The notes beneath the pieces are model-generated. The model ran no database searches and had not been told where the DNA came from. It saw nothing but the letters and a program-made list of their open reading frames with translations. From Vesta saturnalis (lineage: Eukaryota; Arthropoda; Insecta; Coleoptera; Lampyridae), in NCBI GenBank assembly GCA_036346205.1, contig JARFJB010001278.1:6372501-6436500 (forward strand): a stretch of 64,000 bases of DNA, read 5' to 3'. Shown here one piece after another: positions 21,401-32,152 of the stretch. Position numbers and translations under genes: made by a program. How positions within the stretch are numbered: position 1 is the first letter of the stretch; each line of letters begins with the position of its first letter.

Positions 21401-22920
21401 CTCTAACTCTTTGTTTTTCTAGCTAGGTAGATGACACAAAAAAGTCCACTCGTACAATAGGTGTAATAATGAATGCATATAATTGTTCATTCAAGATGTA
21501 AGCTATTCTTTTATACTGATACAAAAAAATTATATTGTTAATCACAAAAAATTAGAGTAAAAACTGTCATGTGTGGTTGTTTGAGTGCCATATTTTATTT
21601 CTTTTCTCGCTTTCATGTTATCGAATTTTCGGTAATGAAATGGTCATAAAGTAAGAAGTGAATTGGCGTGTCTTTTACTATTGGTTTTTATTAAGCTTTG
21701 TATTGTGGGTCGAATTAAATTTCGTATTGGATCTAAAATGGTTTTTTTGTTGGTGTTAGTTTAGTTAGTTAGAATAAAGTTTTAAAATTAAAAGCGAATT
21801 TGTTGTTGAGTAAATTTTAAAATACACAAAGTCTCACTGTATGTAGAAACTGTAAATATTTATAATAATATGTCATGTATATATGCAGTTCTGTGTGTAT
21901 AGATTTTATAAAACCGTTAACCAGCTAATTAAAAGTCGAAAGTCAGTGAAATTGCCATTTGGGGTTTGCTGCAATAGACTACCGAGAGATCTTCTTCCGG
22001 GGAACCGCTAACGAGAGGCTGATACAACCAAGCTGGTTTTCGCAGTGTAGGGTCGAGAAGACCTAAAGAAATATCGAAGAGATAATCCTTTTCTTTACCT
22101 ACTTATTCTGTTTGTGGTGTTTTTTTTTTGTAATTGACATTTATTCACAAAATTTTACGGTTACAATGGCATGAACGCCTTTGTTGTATTGAATGTTTCA
22201 AGCCATTAAATTTTATAACAAATTGCTGGCATCCGTGCATTGAACAATTTATTATTGTTTCTTTAGTATTTATTTGTATGTAAACAATGTATCAAAATTT
22301 CACGCTGTAAGATTGTCAACTTTTAAATGATCATAATTGATCTTCGTCCTTGTTTTGACGGTTAATAAGCAACCTTATACTGAAATTTTAAAATTACGTT
22401 AAGATTAGAGAAAGCGGCCTTGCAAGTTTGATCCCGTTTAAACGATTATCACCTTATATTTGCAAATTATAATTTCAAGACAATAGACATTTGAACTGGC
22501 GCTGGTGTAGATTGTGTGCATTATTATTTATTTTGATCTACTTAATATATTGATAGTATAATGAATCTATGAACATTATTTGTAATCTCATCCCGTATCA
22601 GTGAAAAGCTATTAAGACGGAATTTGTTGTTTTAAAATTTAAGTACAGTGTTGCTGGTTTGAAAGTGATATAATGACAAATTCACGATCTGAAGTGATAC
22701 GTTTATTTTTTTTAATAGAGCATTTGTTTAATGCAACAAATTAAAAGAGTTTTCATTAGCGATTATTTAGCTTTTTGTTTGTTTTTCTTTTAAGTTAGTT
22801 CGTGATAAAATTCTGTTAGATAACTAGTTTACTCGCGTGTATTTAACTTGCAATCATTAGCGAAATATTTAGTGTTTGTTTTGCGTAGTTTGTTTAATTG
22901 CGTTGAGTTAACAGTAAGGT
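21400..22920. other. AT-rich unassigned DNA
   Basis: No open frame or repeat that I can assign. A GC-richer patch with CTACCGAGAGATC and GGGTCGAGAAGACC lies at 21975-22060. Confidence 0.5.
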
Positions 22921-22930
22921 AAAAATAGGT

Positions 22931-23067
22931 TATAAAAGGTCGTTGACCCAACAGCTGATTTCATCACACGCTTTATGACCTTGAAGAAGCGTGGGTATTT
23001 TCTAGATTTTTATAGGTAGAGATCCCGGACCTTCACTAACATGCACCTGGAGATAATCCCGCGTAAG
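22931..23067 (+). promoter_or_regulatory. Possible TATA promoter and first exon
   Basis: TATAAAAG (22931-22938) is followed about 30 bp on by TCATCAC, a plausible initiator. A short exon ends at 23067 with the strong donor AAG|GTAAGTGAG. An ATG at 23041 opens nine codons up to the donor. A matching acceptor (GATAGCGTCAG) ends at 23584, just before the start of the FLYWCH-MULE coding region, so this may be its promoter and 5' exon. Frame across the proposed junction soon meets a stop, so the 5' exon is more likely untranslated. Confidence 0.35.
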
Positions 23068-23588
23068 GTAAGTGAGAATTTGTCTGTGCTCTTCCCGATT
23101 TTGCCTGGCGCCTATTACCACCACGTTTTGGTTGTTTTGCTTTAAGTGTGACAACCACGATTTGCGACTTACGGTAATAAATCACTGAGCTAGTCGACAA
23201 ACTTCAATTATCTGTTACGTCCGGTGTTAATTCCATTTTTACCTGTACAAAACTACCTTCGAAAATGTCGTATCGTCATAATCGTTCTGCAAAACACGAT
23301 TGATCGCCAAAACTTAAATTTTTCAAACAAACAATGTTTTATACTTCTACCCGTCAAATAAATCAATAAATAAAAATGATTAAGTTATTGTACATGAATT
23401 CTTCCATCACGTCATTGTTTTATTTTTTCCATACGTTAAGAACTAAAGAAGAAAAAATATAGAATGTTTCAATTAATAATAATATAATATACTCATATTT
23501 CAAAATAATTCTTAATTGTTCTTAAACAGCTGAAGAGAAAGCACTTCTATTAATTTAGTTTATTCGTCATTTTGATAGCGTCAGGAGT

Positions 23589-24650
23589 ATGAAGAATTTA
23601 AACATGGAGTTTACGGAAGCAACAAAAGATAAACCATTAGCAATATTGAACGGCTTCCATTATCGTGTCAAAGGAAGGACAGTGCTGTAACTTGCATGTA
23701 TACAAAGGAGAAGACAAAAAATATAGAGGCACTTTGATGACTGAAGAAAAGTCTGTCTTACGAGCCACAGAACACGTGTGTAAACCCGACATTGCTGCCG
23801 AGGAAGCTAAAGGTGCATCACGAACGCTAAGAAGAGAGCCAGGGAAGACGATGATTTTTCGCCAATGTCCAAGATTTACAAGAAATAAGTAATCGGGGTT
23901 TATTCAATCGAGGCTTAGATCTGGTAACTAAAATTCCTGCATTTTTCCCGGAAAATTAACTTTAAATACAATACGGAACAACACACGAGGCGTGATACAA
24001 AACCCAGCAACTGCTAAGGATGATAATTTTCCCGAAGACATGTTGAAGACGGGAGATGGGTCAACCTTTCTTTTTTTCGCCGATGGCACGGAAAAACACA
24101 TAGTCCTTACTTTTGCATGTCAAAAAGGTAAAGAGCCATTGTTAAAAGGACAGAGTTTTTTTTATGGATGGAACATTTAAAAACTGCAGTAAGCAACTTT
24201 ACCACATTTAATTTATACCGTTTATGTGGACTGTGGGAGTACTTTTAAGGAAAGCAACACAATTCTTATTAGATTATTGGTTGAAAAATAACAGCAGAGT
24301 GAAAGAAATGTGAAACTGCCATTGTCACTGACAAAGAACTCATAACGACCTTGAAGTAGGAACAATATGATGAACCAACTTAAAAAAGAGGTATGTAAGA
24401 TTGGACGAAAGAATGGAGAAGACGCTTGCGAAATTTGAAACTACAGGCGAATTAGGGAAATGTCTGCGCACTCTATCCTATATCAATGTGTGTAAATACT
24501 GTAAATACTCATGTAAAACATCAAAAACAAAACAAAAAAAAATAAAAATAAAAAATATGATAAGAACCAGCTTTGCTGTTTCGCTACTTGTAAACACGCC
24601 AACTCAATTAAAATCATTTGTTACTTGCCAGTCCTAAACCTGGATAAAGT
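23589..24650 (+). pseudogene. FLYWCH-MULE transposase pseudogene
   Basis: The start at ATG 23589 opens a FLYWCH zinc-finger-like N-terminus: KDKPLAILNGFHYRVKGR, then after a frameshift near 23670 GQCCNLHVYKGEDKKYRGTL and ATEHVCKPDIAAEE. These are the spaced Cys/His positions of a FLYWCH finger. A long linker is followed by a MULE transposase core: GDGSTFLFFADGTEKHIVL (about 24050-24110) and, in another frame, MDGTFKNCSKQLYHI with YVDCGSTFKESN (24163-24262). FLYWCH followed by a MULE DDE domain is a common insect and metazoan combination, used for DNA binding and for cutting and joining transposon ends. The frame is broken by several shifts and stops, and the C-terminal half is unreadable. A possible promoter and spliced leader lie upstream (22931-23584). 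Confidence 0.65.
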
Positions 24651-26920
24651 GTGAAGGAAAGTTATCGTTGGAATTAAATATACCACAGAGTAATATGAGT
24701 TGTTAGTTACTATGTTAAGAAAATTTACCACTGTAAAACACATAAAGTTTAAAGATCAATCCCCAATAAATACAAAAATCAAGGTACGTATTAAAAGCTC
24801 AGTGAAGCTAGGGGAACCAAGCGGAAAATCACAAAATTTTGTGTTTCTGATGCAGGTCTCGGAATTTAATTAGTCCTAATGACTGGAGCTGCATTGTTGG
24901 CCGCAAACGAGACGATTATTTTTGTTGATATTTTTCGGAGGCGCGCGTAAATCGAAAATGGCGCAAATGGGCCCCGCGTGAGTAGGCCTAAACCGTATTT
25001 TCAAAAACATCAAAAATATTTTTCGTTATAGAAAAAATGATTTACATCAATAAATTGGGTGCGTCGATAAAAAAAATGTTATGATCTTAGTCAGGGAGAA
25101 ATTAATTAAAAACTTGAATCGCAAAGTAAGGGTAAACAGGAGGCCCAGTAAACATACTTAAGGTTCACGAAACCATTTTAATCTATTAGGTCTAAACGCT
25201 TTTCTATTTGAAAACAGTAATTTTTGCAAGTTTTTCCAAGACAAGTTTTTCTAGTTGAATGTAGATATATGGAATCCTTATATTAAGGTGAACTCTAATC
25301 ATCTATTCTAAATATCAGTTTCTTTGCTTTAAAACCTATAAATAGGTAAACATTACTGTGAAATAGTTAGTTGTAAAATAAACGCTCTACAAACGAGTCG
25401 ATAAGCAATAAATGTAGTCCACTAGTTACTAGTACAACCAGCAATACAATTTGGGTAAAATAAAACCAACCCAACATTTTGGTCCTTCGAGCCCGATTGG
25501 ACCAGCGACCTATGGATAAATAAATAAAAAATATCAATTGTAAAAAACAAAATTGGTGACCTCTTCCTGTATAATCGGAAACAACCCGTTGATAATTGCT
25601 ATAGTTTTATTTAAGAAAGCTTATTAATTTTGAATAGTCCATTTACGTGCATCACCCTATATTAAGATACTTCATTTAACATTAATGTTTGGTAGATTTA
25701 ACCCCTATTTGTCGCAATTTTCCAAATCGTATGCAATGGATCGTCAGTTTCTGTCAATTTTTATTATCTAGAAGCTATAATCTTGTTTGAGTTATCATAC
25801 TTTGGTTTTATTGACACTGGAATGTTGATTTAAAAATAACGTCTGAATAGCTTCTCATGAAGTTAAATTTTCTTTTTACTTTTGTTTAGCGCTTTTAATC
25901 AATTGTGTTAAATTCCTATAAGAAATAAAACAAAACTTGTAAACACACATCAAAGCCATTTGCACTATCTCGTGAAGTGACTGTCAAAGTAAGTACCTAC
26001 CATATACCAGATGATATGTTTAATATTCCAGGTTCATTTCATTATAAAATCCTTTTAATAATTTGGAGATCATGAGCCGATAAAAATAAATATTTATGAA
26101 CAGAAAAGCGCATTCCAAAATATGAAAACAACACTTTTATTATATTGAAACTAACATTTGTTTACTGTACGAAAATTTATTGAACACCTTTCACTTGAAA
26201 ATTTTGACTTACTGTTGTTGTGCTGTATTTTATATTTTATAATATAATCAACATTCTTTGGTTGTAACAAAAACAGTCATTGCTAGGTTATTTATGAATT
26301 ATATTTTCACTAGTAATTAACAAGAGAGTGAAAATAATGAAAATAATTAAACGGACTTGTTGGCCTTCAAGCCCGTAGGGCTCGATTGGCTATTGTCAAA
26401 TGGCAACAAGCTTGAGAAGAAATCTCAACAATTATTTTCTAATTTATTCTTTCTCGAGGGTGGGCCACCTGTAACGCCTCGGTTGCTTTGGGGAAAACGA
26501 TAAATTTTATTAAAAAACATTTTCCAGATGTATGTAGAGAGTCTATGTAAGCAAGTTTTAAAAATATCTTTAAATATGGGTGATCCAAAAAGTTTTTGTT
26601 TCACAAACCTATATTTTCTTGAATGGGAATGTCCAATTTTGTTAATAAATTTGAATTCTACAGTAAATTCCAATTCAGGTTTATTCAGAGCTCCCTACAC
26701 CTATGTGTTAGAATTTTTGAAATATTTCAGTTTCTTGAACAATACAGAGGTTTTGCGAAAGTTGAATAACTATGTAACCTGTAGATCAAATCTAATAAAA
26801 TTTTAACTACAAACTACAAACATCATTTGCTAACAGCTATAACAAAAGCAATGTTTGAATGTAATACAAGGGTATCAGATATTTAAGGCTCAGCTTTATC
26901 TAACTTCAAAATTAAAAAAA
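24650..26920. other. AT-rich unassigned DNA
   Basis: Short open frames at 26425-26673 (minus) and 26528-26806 (plus) overlap each other and match no family I know. TTTTGGTCCTTCGAGCCCG at 25478-25496 resembles the region after an LTR in some retrotransposons, and a similar GGCCTTCAAGCCCG occurs near 26362; no LTR pair was found. Confidence 0.45.
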
Positions 26921-27640
26921 CGTGCACGCACATATGCACACACGCACAGACGCACACACGCACACATGCACACACGCACACACGCTCATACGCACACACT
27001 CTCATACGCACACACTCACACACGCACATACGCACGTACGCACACATGCACGTACCCACAGGAACACAAATGCACACACCCACAAACACACACACAGATG
27101 AACATATGTACATGAACACTCGCGCACACGCACCCAAGCACTCACGCACACACCAAACTTGCACACACGCACACACGCACACACGCACACACGCTCATAA
27201 GCACACCACACACGCACATACGCACGTACGCACACATGCACACACTCACACACACATAAGCACTTACGCACACATGCACGTACGCACAGGAACACAAATA
27301 CACACGCACACACCCACAAACACAAACACAGATGAACATATGAACATGAACACTCCACACGCACCCAAGCACTCACAGCAAACTTGCACACGCACATACG
27401 CACACACCACACAGGCACACATGCACACACGCACACACACACACACACACACCACACACCACACACCACACACGCATACAGGCACACACACACACGCACA
27501 AACATATACACACGCACGTACGCACACACGCACACATGCACACCACACACACGGACACACACACGACACACACCACACACCACACACGACACACCACACA
27601 CACACACGCACACACGCACACACGCACACGCACAAATCAT
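26920..27640 (+). repeat. CACACG/CACACA microsatellite, about 720 bp
   Basis: Degenerate (CA)n with CGCACA, CATGCA and ACCACA variants. A roughly 230-bp subsection appears twice (27000-27160 and 27210-27390), both with CACAAACACA..AGATGAACATATG and CACCCAAGCACTCAC, so a larger tandem duplication overlies the microsatellite. Confidence 0.92.
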
Positions 27641-27987
27641 GCCAATTTCACATAACAAGTCAAACTGTATGAAATATTTGCCCCTATCTAGTAACAAAAT
27701 CCTAAGTAGTAACAAAATGAACTTTATTTTCTAGAAATAAACTTACATATTATTGACAAAAGTTGCAACCATAGTCGGCTTTGTCTGCTCCCCGAACATT
27801 GCTCATATATATTGCACATGAAGCAACAAAGCCATAGCTCCTCTCTGTGATTTTCTGTAAAACTGTGATCACAAAGAATTATTCATGTCATTCTCAACCA
27901 GAACAAATGGTTAGTTTACTGCGTTGGTGTTTTGGTCATTATAAGGACTAAATACTGTTTTGTGTCTGCCCACGTAGAACCTCCTAA

Positions 27988-29005
27988 CTACAGTTCTAAG
28001 GGGAAAGTATTCTCCGCTTTTCTCCTAAGTTTAGGTAGTGTCATATTTTCAGACTCAATATCTTCAGATATAATATCTGCATCAGAAAATATGGGAGTTG
28101 AAGGGAAAGATCCCATTAGCCTGAAAACCATTTGCAACAATTTCACCTGTCTGCGATTTAAGGCTTAACCAGATCAAACTGAGTTACAGAACGTTGGTAA
28201 GTACGAAGCCTCACTATAATAAACCTTAAAACTACCCATAAAAGTTTTATCAGGCGGCTGACTTTAGTACGTGGCATGAGGAGGCAATTAATAACAGAAA
28301 TGTGATTATCTCTTACCAGCTGAATGACATCTAAATTTCTCCTATGGCTGTAAATCCCGTTCAGCACAAGTAGAATTGAAGATTCCTTGGTAGGTTGGAC
28401 GAAATCTATGCAATGTCTCATCCAATCTGTAAAGGGTTTTGTTCCAGCCACTCACTGGGACGAACGGCGTATACTGATCCTGAGGGGGTAACATGAATCA
28501 TCTGATCATTATGATTTTTCCAGGAAAAAGTCAATAAGGGTGATATAAACTGACCACAACGTTCATAGCCGCGATAAACGTAGCTAACGAGCCAGATGCT
28601 GTGCGATATTTGCTTTGTACAACTGACAAGCCGGTCTTGTCAATGTTGAAAATTGTATTAAGCAAGAATTTGTGTTTTGTATACTTCTCCTACAAATGAT
28701 CAAAAAACTCTACCTGTTGGTCTTCAAACAGAAAATGAACTGCCATGACGACTTAAAAATGCATCAAGCCAACTACGCCCTGCAATTCCATTTTTGAACA
28801 TATTCACCCTCCCATTTCTGATGGCTAAGGTATATTTCTTCTTGTTAATCCGTAGTATCTGTTTTCCATGGTTAAAATATAATTAACTAGATCTTTCTCT
28901 ATATCTTCTCCTACCACTGTTTTTTTGTCCTAGTTGGGTTTGAACTACTTCTTCTGCAGTCAGATTAGTTTCTGTCTTTTTAAAAACGTTTGAAGTGTTG
29001 GTCAT
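27988..29005 (-). pseudogene. Tigger/pogo-like (DDE_1) transposase pseudogene
   Basis: Read on the minus strand from ATG at 29005, the relic has an N-terminal helix-turn-helix part, then AGRSWLDAFLSRHG (about 28795-28755). Next come NIDKTGLSVVQSKYRTASG (about 28650-28590), FTDWMRHCIDFVQPTKESSI, LLVLNGIYSHRRNLDVI (28375-28325) and the C-terminal segment ANGIFPFNSHIFSDADIISE (about 28110-28045), ending with TAG at 27988. This is the layout of Tigger-type transposases: HTH, CENP-B-like DNA-binding part, DDE_1 core. The core is inactive: the usual NVDETGL motif reads NIDKTGL, and the usual LLLDGH motif reads LVLNGI, losing a catalytic Asp. Many frameshifts and stops. The plus-strand open frame at 27932-28168 is its shadow. 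Confidence 0.8.
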
Positions 29006-29197
29006 AGTACGTGAAAAGATTTATTGGCGTGTTTTAAGCTTACACACTGGATATTTGCGTTGTCCAAAGCCCTTACGTATCTTCGTATTTCTATTTCTTT
29101 CTTAAATTCTTTGGTAAGTAAAACAGATTGTTATCCGATGAGTGTATTTTAAGCTAGTTTACACAGATGTCGCTTGAGTCCTACTAAGTGACCCGTA

Positions 29198-29260
29198 TTA
29201 ACCCATTTGCTACCATATTTCCATAATGGCAATAAATGATAGTTGCCAAATATACCATGT
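29198..29260 (+). repeat. piggyBac-type left terminus
   Basis: TTAA followed by CCCATTTGCTACCATA resembles piggyBac ends (TTAA plus CCC-T-TGC). Just inside, TTGCCA..TGGCAA motifs (29220-29275) form an imperfect palindrome, as in subterminal repeats. Confidence 0.55.
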
Positions 29261-29484
29261 TGCCATTATGGCAACGTGTTTGCACTTTTGCTCTTTTTAA
29301 GGGCTAGTATAATTTTATTGATAGTGTTTTAGGCCTGGTATAGTTAGCTTTTATAATGGGAGTAAATTTCTGATTGGTGCTCCCAAGGTCATGCTGGTGT
29401 GAAGGCCATAAGCAGCCGCGGTCACCGTGAGATCTTTTGTTTAGCTTAGTTTTTGCTCTTTTGGGGTGTATTCGCTTTATCCGT

Positions 29485-30190
29485 ACGTATTCAGGCTCTG
29501 AATACGTACCCAATACGGATACGGACAATGATAGTAGCAGTTTCTCCAGCATATCGTTTAATCTGATTCTGAATCTGTAATGATGGGTGATTTTTCTGTG
29601 ACCCATTTATTATTTCTTGAGTTGCTTTTGTAAAATCTGCTAAAATTTCTCTTGTTTACAGGACACAAGACAGTCTTTGTGGTTTCCATTTACATGCAAT
29701 TTTAAAGGGTTTTATCCTGCCATAGATTTGGAGGACACAAGAACACCTTTGGAATGTTAAAAGCGTTTGTGTCCAAAAAAATGTGCAGGATTTGTACCAA
29801 TGGACAAATGAACGCGCAGGAATGTTTTTGATCGAAAAAGGAACCTAAAAGGTACATGAACTTATATGGAACGATATTATGACTGATGATATGTATACGT
29901 TTCTGGCTATAAATTTATATATGGACATTGTGCATTATCCTAAAATAGCACATCTTTCTGGATCCTAAAATTTTTGAGATCTAGTGATACTTATGTCCAA
30001 GGAATGTCCAATTACGCGATTAGCTATGTTCTTTGCAAACATCAAGGAAAACTGTATGAACCTTTTGAACCCGGGAGAAATTATCCTGTGTAAAGGTAGA
30101 CTGCATTCTAAGCAGTTTATACAAACAAAACGATCACGCTTTGGCATGAAGTCATTTTGTGTCCGAGTGACCCTTCTTTGCGGGGCTATA
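29485..30190 (+). pseudogene. piggyBac-like transposase fragment
   Basis: Broken frames in order: an acidic start SGSEYVPNTDTDNDSSS (about 29490-29540); CRICTNGQMNAQE-like text (29790-29820); a damaged DDMYTFLAINLYMDIVHYPK (29885-29940); and an intact stretch at about 30055-30185, NLLNPGEIILCKGRLHSKQF then IQTKRSRFGMKSF. In piggyBac transposases the corresponding motif, SVDE then FKGR..FKQY.P.KR..FGIK, contains the first catalytic Asp. Here that position reads Gly-Glu, so the residue appears lost. Downstream RNase-H-like parts are missing: a miniature element begins at 30215 where the coding region stops. Confidence 0.7.
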
Positions 30191-30214
30191 CATTTATTTA
30201 TTTGCATTATAAGT

Positions 30215-31041
30215 AATATCTATTGTGGAACACCACACGACCTTCTAACCTACAAAATGGAAATTAAAGGAAATGAAATAATTTTAATTTCAATTTTTTG
30301 TGATAATTATAATATAATTAGGGTCAGTTTTTGGTTTTTATCAAATATTTCTAAAACAGCTACATATTTCAAAGATATAAAAATACCTAGACATAGACCT
30401 TAAACATATCGATTAATTACAATCTATGCAATTTTTGATACGATGCGTAATTTAGCGGCAAAAAATTCTGAATTTAAGTGTTAGTTCAATTTTTTCAATA
30501 CCTGAATAACGATTAATTTAAGAAAAAGTGTAGACCTATTTTATTAAGAAAATTTAATTTTACATAACTTTTCTTTATAAAGTTTTTTAATGTGAAGCGA
30601 AATAAATGTAAAAATTAAATAAATATGATTGAAAATTCTGAAACTGTATTATCAATATTTTATAGAAGTTTGGAATTAGAATTTTTTTACGTTAACATGT
30701 ATTTATGTCTATGAAACTCTATCTGAAATGAAGTTTTAAACGTCATTCTGACATAGATTGCTGTTTTTATTTTTGCAATGTTACTTGTTTTCGTTACGAA
30801 CGTATAAAAAAATAAAAAATTATAACTAAAATGATTTAATCCTTCTTAAGTTTCTAAGTTAGCATCTAGATTTGTCATTGATTATTGTTTTTGTTTTTAC
30901 AATGTTGCCTATTCTCGTAGTGAACTTATTGTAAAAGAGGTTGCATAATTATCCTAAAAAAACTGTTATTAAAATTATTTCATTACTTTTAATTTCCATT
31001 TTGTAGATTGGAAGGCCGTGTAGTGTTCCGCATCAGATATA
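30215..31041. mobile_element. Miniature element with long inverted ends (GGAACA family)
   Basis: The left end, ATATCTATTGTGGAACACC with ACACGACCTTCTAACC and TACAAAATGGAAATTAAAG, is mirrored at the right end (inverse of ATATCTGATGCGGAACACT, ACACGGCCTTCCAATC, TACAAAATGGAAATTAAAAG). Inverted similarity runs for about 75 bp. The interior is AT-rich and non-coding, with GTTGCCTATTCTCGTA near 30904 recurring in other copies. Related termini occur at 1690, 15537 and weakly at 49855. Superfamily unknown; the target duplication could not be set because the flanks are AT-rich. It truncates the piggyBac relic. Confidence 0.78.
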
Positions 31042-32150
31042 ATGAATTTAGAATGAAATAATAAATTTGTATTATAAAATATAAAAAAGATTTTTTTTCC
31101 AAATCTGGTATAATACTGTCGATCACACCATCGGTAAGGTAGCGAAGAAGTTAAATGCAGGGTCCATATTCAGGCCTTCTCCTCTATTTAACGCTGACAA
31201 CAATGCATTTTAAACGTAATATAGTTTCATAATTAAAATACTTATCTTTTCAGTATTAAATCCTGTTTTTATTTATCATTTAATATAAATTTAAACGTTT
31301 CTATAACAATTTCAGTTATCGTTCTCAGTAAGTGGTAATAGTTTTAAGTATTAATTAAGATGTGAGATGTGACTATAAATTTATGAAAATGCAAAAGACA
31401 AATATATGCCTGTTATTAATAGTAAGTTTATTAAGCTGTTATATTAATATAAGCCTTTTATTTGCGTTTTCATATTTCACAAATTTACAGACAAATTAGA
31501 AATACAAGATTTAATTCCCAAAAGGTATGTATTTGAAATATGTATGATAATCGTGAAAGTTTACAAAATAGGTTCATCAAAATGCTTTACGTATTATTTA
31601 AGTTATCGTCGCTACAGACAAAATATCTGTAAAACCGTCGAAAACTCATTTTTTCCCGAAAACAATATCTATATGCTTGGCGCATTCTGAGAAAGTTGAA
31701 AAAAAATAATTGTAAGGGTCGTTTTTCTAAATAGGCTGAAGATGCTGCAGCCTACAGCGGTAAAATTTTAGGGCCGGTACGTAGACAATTTATTCAAAAT
31801 TCAAAATAAACATTTCTGTCGTTATTAATAACAGAAACTTCTTTACACGTATCTTTGATATGTAGCGTGTTAATTTACGAAAACATCACTTGGAAATATG
31901 TTTATTCTTTCCATAACATAATACGAATTTACAGCACATAATCTTGTAGCACAGCGATTCGATCTGACAACATTGAAGGTCCAACACAACAACAGACCTT
32001 CCTAACCTCTCTTATTTACGTTTCGGTAAAACAGTGTGTCAATCGGTGATGAACAACGGTAATGTTTTTGTGTTCTGCTGTGATTATGATTGTGTTGTGA
32101 TTACTAGTTTAATTCAATTAAAGAAGGAACAGTTCTTAAAAGTATGCTAC
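31042..32150. other. AT-rich unassigned DNA
   Basis: No gene seen. CAGCGGTAAAATTTTAGGGC at 31755-31774 may be a decayed hAT-type end of the following transposase relic, but no inverted partner was found. Confidence 0.4.
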
Positions 32151-32152
32151 TA

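Noticed and set aside
23964..23985. Another end of the GGAACA miniature family (ATACGGAACAACACACGA)
   Set aside because: It lies in the readable frame of the MULE relic and the match does not extend into the following consensus CTTCTAACC.
25478..26400. LTR retrotransposon
   Set aside because: GGTCCTTCGAGCCCG looks like a post-LTR sequence, but I found no pair of LTRs, no gag or pol text and no polypurine tract.
26855..27734. His/Thr-rich and Cys/Val-rich frames
   Set aside because: CA-rich microsatellite translated in several frames on both strands.
27932..28168. Plus-strand protein of 78 codons
   Set aside because: It is the antisense shadow of the C-terminal part of the Tigger-like transposase.
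29304..29606. Minus-strand protein of 100 codons
   Set aside because: It overlaps the acidic N-terminal region of the piggyBac relic on the other strand and has no recognisable motif.
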